Origin: Clostridia bacterium
Lineage (GTDB): Bacteria > Bacillota > Clostridia > Oscillospirales > CAG-272
Direction: 5' to 3'
DNA: 56,451 bases
Assembly (NCBI GenBank): GCA_017420755.1
Contig: JAFQOG010000014.1
Span: 1-56,451 of the forward strand
Shown here: positions 50,362-56,451 of the stretch, piece by piece
How the letters are laid out: each line of letters begins with the position of its first letter
Numbering within the stretch: the first letter of the stretch is position 1
The notes under the pieces: generated by a model
The model's input: the letters and a program-made list of their open reading frames with translations, nothing else
What the model was told of the DNA's origin: nothing
Database searches by the model: none
Program-made: the position numbers and the translations under genes

Positions 50362-51751
50362 TTTCTAATTCCTCTTCAATGTTGTCTTTGCGTAATTTTT
50401 TCCGCACTAATACAAAATAAAATATTGCACCGATTAATATAGGGACAAGCTCTGCAAGGGTTGTTCCAAACCAATATCCCATATATCCCCACTTTAATAA
50501 AACACCAAAAATAATTGCCAGTCCAATTCTTGCTACAATTGCATCTAAAAGGGCAACTATTAAGTTGATTCGCTTGTTTCCACTTCCGTCAATTAACGCT
50601 CTTGTTACAGGCCTTATCCCCGCATTTATTAAGGAAAAAATTAAAATCGGCAAGTAAGGATATACTAATTCAAGAACGCTTTCTTCCTCTGTAAATATAC
50701 CAAAAATCGGAACAGGGCACACAAGAAACAATACTATTAAAAACGCTGAGACAGACAAGGAAATAATGCCTACCCGTATCAGTGTGCCGTTTACTCGTTT
50801 TAATTTTCCTGCAGCAATATTTTGTCCTATTATCATAGCTCCCGCAGTAGCTACCGAGCCAAGAATCAAATCAACAGTAGTGGCAATATTTGCTCTTATA
50901 CCTGCAAAAGCAGAGACTGTGACACCAAAATCGTTTGTCATTGAATTTATCACCATACCCGCTATTTGTATAGCGGAATTGTTTATCGCCATAGGAATAG
51001 CTAATTTAATAAATTTAGAAAGCTCGTACTTATCCCAACGATAAAAATCCTTGACTTTAAATGTTAAATCAAACGCATCTTTTTTCTTTGAAAGAACGAT
51101 AAAAGCAAATACAACACTCACAAGCTGAGCAATAACCGTTGCTATCGCTGCTCCACCAACACCCATATCAAGCCAAAGAACAAATATGAGGTCGAGCACT
51201 ATATTGAGCCCACAAGCGACGGAAATAAATACAAGTGGATGCTTTGAATCTCCCAAGCCTCTGAATATAGCACTTATGATATGATAAAAATAGATTGGCA
51301 CTATGCCAAAAATACAAATTAGTGCATATTCATGCGCGCCTTCATAAGCCTCGCTCGGCGTATTGAGTAAATCTAACATCAAGTCAGTAAAAGGCAGCAT
51401 TACAAATATAGATGCAATTGCAATTACAAAAACAAACCCACATACTGTACTTATGAATTTTGATATATGCTTTTGTTTTCCTGCCCCTATCATCATAGCT
51501 ATAATAACCTGCGCCGCCGATGAAAATCCACCTATGAATGCATTTAAAAACATCGCAACAGAGCCACCTATTGACACTGAGGACGTGCCTACTTCTCCAA
51601 GCCTTTGACCTACTACTATCATGTCTACTGTATTAAGCAGAACCATCATAAGATGGGAAAGCAAGACCGGAATAGCAAACTTAATGAGGTGTGATGTTAA
51701 ATTACCATCTGTGAATACTTTTATTCCAGAGCTTTTTTTCGCACTATCCAA
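50351..51751 (-). CDS. MATE-family efflux transporter
   Basis: This integral membrane exporter has twelve predicted helices in two halves, with FAIPVLLSHLMMVLLNTVDMIVVGQRLG at the start of the first and LAIPMAINNSAIQIAGMVINSM at the second, typical of MATE proteins that expel drugs or metabolites with Na+ or H+. No in-frame ATG is near; TTG 51751 is chosen because GAGAGG lies 8 bases ahead, giving 466 residues. A GTG at 51760 overlaps that site. It is divergent from an AraC regulator, which may control it. Confidence 0.88.
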   Translation of the reverse strand: MDSAKKSSGIKVFTDGNLTSHLIKFAIPVLLSHLMMVLLNTVDMIVVGQRLGEVGTSSVSIGGSVAMFLNAFIGGFSSAAQVIIAMMIGAGKQKHISKFISTVCGFVFVIAIASIFVMLPFTDLMLDLLNTPSEAYEGAHEYALICIFGIVPIYFYHIISAIFRGLGDSKHPLVFISVACGLNIVLDLIFVLWLDMGVGGAAIATVIAQLVSVVFAFIVLSKKKDAFDLTFKVKDFYRWDKYELSKFIKLAIPMAINNSAIQIAGMVINSMTNDFGVTVSAFAGIRANIATTVDLILGSVATAGAMIIGQNIAAGKLKRVNGTLIRVGIISLSVSAFLIVLFLVCPVPIFGIFTEEESVLELVYPYLPILIFSLINAGIRPVTRALIDGSGNKRINLIVALLDAIVARIGLAIIFGVLLKWGYMGYWFGTTLAELVPILIGAIFYFVLVRKKLRKDNIEEELENGK

Positions 51752-51784
51752 TCGCAACACCTCTCAATGTAAATGTACATAATT

Positions 51785-51813
51785 AGTTTAACAAATAATA
51801 ATTAATATGTAAA
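51785..51813 (-). promoter_or_regulatory. Promoter of the MATE-Gfo/Idh operon
   Basis: Leftward TTTACA (51808-51813), 17-nt spacer, TAAACT (51785-51790). Direct repeats ATGTAAATG at 51767-51775 and 51807-51815 flank it. Confidence 0.5.
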
Positions 51814-51864
51814 TGCAAATTTTCGTGTTTAATTTGAAAAAAATCCACAAAATAATTGTTTTTC

Positions 51865-51894
51865 TTGACAAAGTTTGTACAAAAAATATATAAT
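51865..51894 (+). promoter_or_regulatory. Sigma-A promoter of the AraC-type regulator
   Basis: TTGACA (51865-51870), 18-nt spacer, TATAAT (51889-51894); AGGAGG at 51911 precedes the ATG. Confidence 0.75.
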
Positions 51895-51922
51895 TGAACT
51901 AAGAAATCATAGGAGGCACGCT

Positions 51923-52741
51923 ATGAGTAAAAGTATATGCCGGTTTATGCCAGCAAAGAATGAGGATTCAACCATACAGGCTGTGCGTTTTGTGTACGAA
52001 ACCGAGTGTCTTTCCTTAACGCAACCGTTTATGCATCCAATATATGTTTTTCATATAGTTACTAAAGGAAGCGCAATTTTTCGCATAGGAGACAAGAAAT
52101 ATTCTTTAAAAAGAGGGGATGCTTTTTTTGCCTTTCCTGCCTTCCCTTATTATTTAGATGCAGATGACGAATTCGAATATATTTATATAAGCTTTATGGG
52201 AAATGGAGCTACCTCTCGTCTGCTAAAATGCAATATAACCCCAGAAAAACCATATTATACCGATTTTGGTTTTCTTTGTACAATATTTGAAAATGCCATT
52301 AGACGCATAACACCCTTCAACTCGAATTTGCTCACAGAGGCTGTGCTATATTATGCTCTTTCATTTTTCGATAGCGATGATTGCGAATCTGAAACCGATG
52401 AACAAAAAAATTCAACCAGCGTTTTTCAAAATATAGTAGACTATGTAGATTATCATTACAGAGAATGTGATATTTCTCTTGGCAGACTTGCAAATGTATT
52501 TTCATATTCCGAAAAATATCTTTCATCGCTTTTCAAAAAGAATATGCAAATTGGTTTTATAAGTTATCTAAATAGCTTGAGAATACAATACGCGTGTGAG
52601 CTTATTCAAAAAGGCAATATGAATATGTCTGAAATTTCAATTGCTTGCGGTTACAGTGACTACTCGTATTTTTCAAAGGTGTTCAAAAAAATCACAGGAC
52701 ACTCCCCCACAGATGGCTTAAAATACCTTAAAAATAAATAA
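51923..52741 (+). CDS. AraC-family transcription regulator
   Basis: This 272-residue regulator has an N-terminal cupin sensor (PIYVFHIVTKGSAIFRIGDKKYSLKRGDAFFAFPAFPYY) and a C-terminal double helix-turn-helix: DISLGRLANVFSYSEKYLSSLFKK and MSEISIACGYSDYSYFSKVFKKITGHSP, the AraC signature. It probably senses a sugar or glycoside. The ATG at 51923 has AGGAGG at good spacing; the frame extends to 51875 across the promoter. It faces away from the MATE-Gfo/Idh operon, its most likely target. Confidence 0.92.
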   Translation: MSKSICRFMPAKNEDSTIQAVRFVYETECLSLTQPFMHPIYVFHIVTKGSAIFRIGDKKYSLKRGDAFFAFPAFPYYLDADDEFEYIYISFMGNGATSRLLKCNITPEKPYYTDFGFLCTIFENAIRRITPFNSNLLTEAVLYYALSFFDSDDCESETDEQKNSTSVFQNIVDYVDYHYRECDISLGRLANVFSYSEKYLSSLFKKNMQIGFISYLNSLRIQYACELIQKGNMNMSEISIACGYSDYSYFSKVFKKITGHSPTDGLKYLKNK

Positions 52742-52766
52742 CTATGCACATAAAGCAACGCTAAAA

Positions 52767-52784
52767 GCCGAGCAAGGTCTCGGC
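52767..52784 (+). terminator. Weak hairpin after the AraC gene
   Basis: GCCGAG / CTCGGC with a 6-nt loop, without a T-run of its own; the strong terminator at 52800-52827 follows and may serve this gene too. Confidence 0.4.
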
Positions 52785-52799
52785 ATAGCATCAAAATAA

Positions 52800-52828
52800 A
52801 AAAAGCAGACACAGGGTCTGCTTTTTTT
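52800..52828. terminator. Bidirectional terminator of the large LRR gene
   Basis: GCAGAC (52805-52810) / GTCTGC (52816-52821), extended by A- and T-runs on both sides. Confidence 0.85.
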
Positions 52829-52843
52829 GCTTTTAATTATTTA

Positions 52844-54982
52844 CTAGGCGTTATTTACTACATCATTATATGAAACGAATGCATACTTATCGCCGTCTGC
52901 CACCTTGCCGGATTGAAGATAAGAAATTTCTTCACCCTCTGTGCTGATAGCCTCAACATAAGCGCCAACTGCAAACTTTGTTGCCTTGAGCTCGTCGGTT
53001 TCAAAACCGAAAAGCTTTACAGTCATTTTTGTGTATTTTCTACTCAAAGCTATTGTTACAGCTCCATCTATTGCTACACCATTTTCGTCAAACACGTACT
53101 TGTTGCCAAGAGTATTTTGTGTTGCAACATATAATCCGTATGATATGGTTTCTCCTGTTATCCTTTCATACTCTGCTATTGCATCGAGGTTCGCTCTATA
53201 ATCTACTGTAATACCGCCTGCGCCTTCTTCAGGTGCTGAATAGCCGCTGCAGATAAAGAGTGCTTGTACAGCTTCTGTTTCCTTTTTTATACAGCCCTCG
53301 TTTTGGCACGCGATTATCTTTAATCCTTCTAATGCATAACCATTTTCGTATATTATTGTTGTCTTGATATCGTGTGTAAGCGCTTCCGCAAGTGTTTTTA
53401 AGCAAACCTCACAGTTAAGTGCAGTTTCACAGTCAAAGTCGTCCTCGTATGTATGGTCGCCCGTTGCCTTTTCACCGGTTACTACACTCACAAGATCACA
53501 AACTACGCAAGTGTTTGTTATCATTTCATCATAACCGCAGTTGCCTTCTTGGCATACTCTATTGTTATAGTGCACATCCTCTGCCGTGTGTGTGTTTATA
53601 TCATACACTTCGCTTGTTGTGTGGAATCTGTACCAACCCTTATCTGTGTGATTGCATCTTATGGTATAGCTTATTTCCACGCTATCTCCTCCACAGAATA
53701 TTATTTCTGTTGGAGAACCTGACGCAAGATAAATAGAATTGCCGTTTGCGTCGTTTCCAAGACCTGTAAGGTTGTAATAATTAGCATTTTCAAAGCTTAC
53801 TGTTAGTGTTCCCTCTTGATTTGTATAAAGAGAGCTACCGTCCTTTGAGATAGCGATAAAGCCCTTTTGTCCGTTAAAATCGACAGTAGAGACAACTGCT
53901 CCGGAAAGGTCACTGTGTTCATTTTGTGCAAACACTAATTTTATCGGTTTTCGTGAGCCTTTGTCTAAAAATGTCGTCAGCGAAGCATCTGATAAATTTA
54001 CACTTGTCATTTTACCAAGGAAAACAAGCGTTAACGATGTTTCAGGCTCAAAACTACCTGCAAAACAATGTCTTGCGGCAAGAGACGTAAATCCCTGCGG
54101 GAAATATAATACATTGTTTTTTAGCTTACAGCTATTTAAAAAGTATTGGTCAACGTTTTTTAAGCTTTTTGGCAAATAGTCGCTTGCAATCTCTATTTCT
54201 CCTAAATCATAAAGCGCTTGAAAACCTATTGTCTCTATGGAATCAGGCAATGCAAGTCTGTCAATAGCTCTACAGCTTTGAAATGCTCCATCGCCAAGTG
54301 CTTTTAAGCTTGTGCAGTTTTCAAGATTTATATTTGCTAACCTTGTGCATCCATTAAAAGTACCCTTGTCTATGCTTTCAACAGCACAATCCTTTGGGAA
54401 AACAATAGTTTCAAGATTTGCCGAATTGTAAAACGACCACATTTCTATTGTCTTAAGATTTTTAGACATAGTAATTTTTTTGCACGCACTTACTTGAGTG
54501 AAAGCATTATTTTGAATTAGAGTGACAGAATCAGGAAAAACAAACTCAACCACATTAGGCTCTTTTTTACCATCGCCCCAAAGATTAGCATTTGTCAAAA
54601 GAGTTATTCCATATGGAAGTTCCACATAGTATAGGCTTCCTGCCTGATAATTCTTATCATCATTTTCATTTATGAAAGAATAATCAACTCCGTTTTGGTC
54701 AGCCCAATTTACACGAACGGTGGAGCCCTCGATTAAGTATCTAAAAACATAATATGACGGATAAGCGGTCAAATTACCATTTGTGTCCTTCAAGATAACG
54801 ATAGACTCCTTGTCTGTAATTTTGGTAGCTGTTGTGCCTGTATACCATGATGGGTCACCAAAATTGTTAACAAGCTCGATTTCTTGCCCCTCGTAAGTGA
54901 TTGTTTCAGCACTAACAGAAAGAGCAAAAATACAAGTTAGAATTGCCACCATCATAGCAATTAAAAGAATTTTCTTTTTCAT
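52844..54982 (-). CDS. Secreted BspA-type LRR protein with cysteine-rich and C-terminal modules
   Basis: This 712-residue exported protein starts with a signal peptide (MKKKILLIAMMVAILTCIFALSVSA). An N-terminal module with SIVILKDTNGNLTAYPSYYVF follows, then LRR_5 repeats at about 135-310 (ETIVFPKDCAVESIDKGTFN). A beta-rich middle and a cysteine-rich part come next (CQEGNCGYDEM, CVVCDLV, CETALNCEVCLKTLAEALTHD). The C-terminal domain at about 570-712 has ANLDAIAEYERITGETISYGLYV and ends with GEEISYLQSG. The first and last modules recur in the protein at 19016-20704. No wall anchor is visible. Adhesion or glycan binding is a guess from the repeat family. Confidence 0.85.
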   Translation of the reverse strand: MKKKILLIAMMVAILTCIFALSVSAETITYEGQEIELVNNFGDPSWYTGTTATKITDKESIVILKDTNGNLTAYPSYYVFRYLIEGSTVRVNWADQNGVDYSFINENDDKNYQAGSLYYVELPYGITLLTNANLWGDGKKEPNVVEFVFPDSVTLIQNNAFTQVSACKKITMSKNLKTIEMWSFYNSANLETIVFPKDCAVESIDKGTFNGCTRLANINLENCTSLKALGDGAFQSCRAIDRLALPDSIETIGFQALYDLGEIEIASDYLPKSLKNVDQYFLNSCKLKNNVLYFPQGFTSLAARHCFAGSFEPETSLTLVFLGKMTSVNLSDASLTTFLDKGSRKPIKLVFAQNEHSDLSGAVVSTVDFNGQKGFIAISKDGSSLYTNQEGTLTVSFENANYYNLTGLGNDANGNSIYLASGSPTEIIFCGGDSVEISYTIRCNHTDKGWYRFHTTSEVYDINTHTAEDVHYNNRVCQEGNCGYDEMITNTCVVCDLVSVVTGEKATGDHTYEDDFDCETALNCEVCLKTLAEALTHDIKTTIIYENGYALEGLKIIACQNEGCIKKETEAVQALFICSGYSAPEEGAGGITVDYRANLDAIAEYERITGETISYGLYVATQNTLGNKYVFDENGVAIDGAVTIALSRKYTKMTVKLFGFETDELKATKFAVGAYVEAISTEGEEISYLQSGKVADGDKYAFVSYNDVVNNA

Positions 54983-55037
54983 CGTTTTTCTCCTTTATTT
55001 TTTCTTTTATTTTGATTATACTTATTAACGCCTGTGC

Positions 55038-55994
55038 TTAAAATTTCAGTTTTTTAATAGTCTTAATCAAATTGTTACTATACATTAAAGAACCAAAAGA
55101 ATTAGGGTGTGCTCTATCACTAAAGCATTCCTCTACATTTGGCACTAATGTAAATCCATCTACAAGCCTTGTACATTCGTATTTTGCGCAAGTGTCTTTA
55201 ATTTTGTTAATACACCAAATAAAACGTTCCCAATTATCAATGTCTCCTCGCCATATAGGGGTTATGGCTAAAATCGGTATATTAGGAAAAACAGATGTTA
55301 GTTTTTTATAAAATTCGCTCACATTAAGCTCGTAATCATAAGAGCTATCATCATACCAGTTTGTTCCAAGAGCCACAATTATTTTGTCGGGTTCAAAACC
55401 ATCAATTTTCATTATGTCATTTGGCTCGTATCTGTATCCCCCTATGCCTTGTGCCAAAATATCATATCCAAGCTCACGCACAAGACCATTTGCGTACGCA
55501 AGACTCGCAACATTAGGTCCTGCTCCTTGTGTTATAGAATCGCCAATAATTAAAACCTTTTCTCCTGTAGCCTTAACGGATTTATAATTGCCGTCAATCG
55601 TGAAGTTTTTAATTTGCACTGTGCTTTCACAGGGCATATAAATACTCAACTTTTTCTGCCCCTGCGGTAAGGAAAACTCAACTCTTCCTTTCAATATATC
55701 ATTTATGTGATAAAGGGAATAAAGCACATTGTTAATATACAAATCAATTGTATTGTTCACATGTGGTTTAGACGACTTATAATCAAAACTCACAATTGTA
55801 GAATTGGTTTTAAATTCTATTCGCTGTGGTCCACTCATCAAGGCGTATGTTAACCAGTCTTTATCGCATTTGTTTTGCGATATATGCTCAATCTGAGCTT
55901 TAGAAAATCTATACGATGATAGATATCCGTCTTTGATTTCAAAATAGCAAGCTCCTTTTATAAGCTTTGACAGAGTTTTATTAGATAGCTTCAT
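55038..55994 (-). CDS. SGNH/GDSL-family esterase with N-terminal beta domain
   Basis: This 318-residue protein has an N-terminal beta-sandwich-like half (1-135) and an SGNH hydrolase half: block I VLIIGDSITQGAG with the nucleophile serine, block II GIGGYRYEP, block III VALGTNWYDD and block V DRAHPNSFG with Asp and His. Such two-domain enzymes are often carbohydrate esterases that remove acetyl groups from glycans. No signal peptide is seen, so it probably acts inside the cell. It lies 27 bases downstream of the ADP-ribosylglycohydrolase gene. Confidence 0.88.
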   Translation of the reverse strand: MKLSNKTLSKLIKGACYFEIKDGYLSSYRFSKAQIEHISQNKCDKDWLTYALMSGPQRIEFKTNSTIVSFDYKSSKPHVNNTIDLYINNVLYSLYHINDILKGRVEFSLPQGQKKLSIYMPCESTVQIKNFTIDGNYKSVKATGEKVLIIGDSITQGAGPNVASLAYANGLVRELGYDILAQGIGGYRYEPNDIMKIDGFEPDKIIVALGTNWYDDSSYDYELNVSEFYKKLTSVFPNIPILAITPIWRGDIDNWERFIWCINKIKDTCAKYECTRLVDGFTLVPNVEECFSDRAHPNSFGSLMYSNNLIKTIKKLKF

Positions 55995-56021
55995 AATGCG
56001 TCTTTCAAATCAAGTCTGCTC

Positions 56022-56451
56022 TTATAACTTTGCGATATGCTTCATTGTTAGCTTAGCACATTCGGAAATTTTCACAGCTTCAATGCCAAAAAGCGAAGTG
56101 TATAGTGTATCGTTGATTGGCTTCTTCCAATATTCAGGAATTTTTTCAAATCCAGTTATCATACCGAGTATAGAGCCAACAGTTGCGCCGTTACAGTCCG
56201 TATCGAAGCCCGTTTCCACTGCCATACAGATTGATTTTTCAAAATCACCATTTCCGTATAGTAGCGAGGCTACAACAATCATAGCGTTTGATATTGTATG
56301 ACACCAGCCGTGTGAGGTGTATTCATCGTATTTTTTATGAATCATATCAAAGCACTCGTTTTGAGAAATTCCCTTTTTGTAAGCATCAACAACGGACACA
56401 ACATCCTCATATAGCCTTGAGGTGCATGGAATTTCGGCGAGACCACAAAGA
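56022..56451 (-). CDS. ADP-ribosylglycohydrolase family protein (N-terminus beyond window)
   Basis: The frame is open to the right edge, giving 142 residues of the C-terminal half. AVETGFDTDCNGATVGSILGMITG carries the metal-binding aspartates of the family (GxDTDxxGxxxG), and HTISNAMIVVASLLYGNGDFEKSI precedes it. Members cut ADP-ribose from proteins or related glycosidic bonds; in gut bacteria many sit beside glycan-degrading genes. The gene runs leftward into the SGNH esterase gene. Confidence 0.9.
   Translation of the reverse strand, partial: LCGLAEIPCTSRLYEDVVSVVDAYKKGISQNECFDMIHKKYDEYTSHGWCHTISNAMIVVASLLYGNGDFEKSICMAVETGFDTDCNGATVGSILGMITGFEKIPEYWKKPINDTLYTSLFGIEAVKISECAKLTMKHIAKL

Noticed and set aside
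53419-53736. 105-residue frame opposite the large LRR gene
   Set aside because: His/Leu-rich composition typical of an antisense frame; no start signal.
1-56451. CRISPR array, toxin-antitoxin or other defence system
   Set aside because: No regularly spaced direct repeats, nucleases or short toxin-antitoxin pairs were recognised on either strand.

Overview
The window looks like a chromosomal segment of an uncultured, A+T-rich, spore-forming member of the Clostridia (low-GC Gram-positive Firmicutes). This rests on a SpoVT regulator, strong AGGAGG ribosome binding sites, sigma-A promoters with 17-nt spacers, a T-box leader, a tetrahydrofolate riboswitch, a type II pantothenate kinase, and secreted BspA-type leucine-rich-repeat proteins. 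The taxonomic placement is inference. No rRNA, CRISPR array, prophage or recognisable defence island was found.

Layout. 1-2.4 kb: the end of an IS200/IS605 element, spoVT, a CwlC-like amidase and a TtcA-type tRNA thiolase. 2.4-7.1 kb: a polyamine ABC transporter (potA, potB, and a potC-potD fusion). 7.3-8.1 kb: an M50 membrane protease with a small membrane partner. 8.2-10.8 kb: rarA and two related small membrane proteins of unknown function. 10.8-18.8 kb: a complete arginine biosynthesis cluster transcribed leftward (argG-H-C-J-B-D-F). 19-21.4 kb: a secreted LRR protein and a repeat-rich intergenic stretch. 21.5-26.2 kb: a tight leftward operon fhs-tsaE-tsaB-rpiB-araA. 26.5-28.8 kb: an LRR lipoprotein and tRNA-Arg(CCG).

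28.8-32.7 kb: coaW with a methyltransferase-like gene, then a ThuA plus Gfo/Idh/MocA pair. 32.7-37.1 kb: ung, bioY-birA, a degenerate LCP protein and an Rlu pseudouridine synthase. 37.2-40.7 kb: mtaB and folC-folT behind a THF riboswitch. 40.7-44.9 kb: a metal transporter behind a Fur-type dyad, T-box-thrS, and a flavin reductase-rubredoxin fusion. 44.9-48.9 kb: a ClC channel, nagB and two HAD phosphatases. 48.9-56.4 kb: a broken LRR gene fragment, Gfo/Idh, a MATE exporter, a divergent AraC regulator, a large secreted LRR protein, an SGNH esterase and a truncated ADP-ribosylglycohydrolase.

Most of the window is housekeeping metabolism in compact operons. Vitamin handling is coupled with transport: bioY with birA, and folT with folC. 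The parts least explained by known families are the secreted LRR proteins, which share unnamed N- and C-terminal modules; the duplicated two-helix membrane proteins at 9.6-10.8 kb; the M50 protease pair; the doubly anchored PotC-PotD fusion; and the hairpin leader of birA. All start sites, promoters and operators were read by eye and none has been tested.
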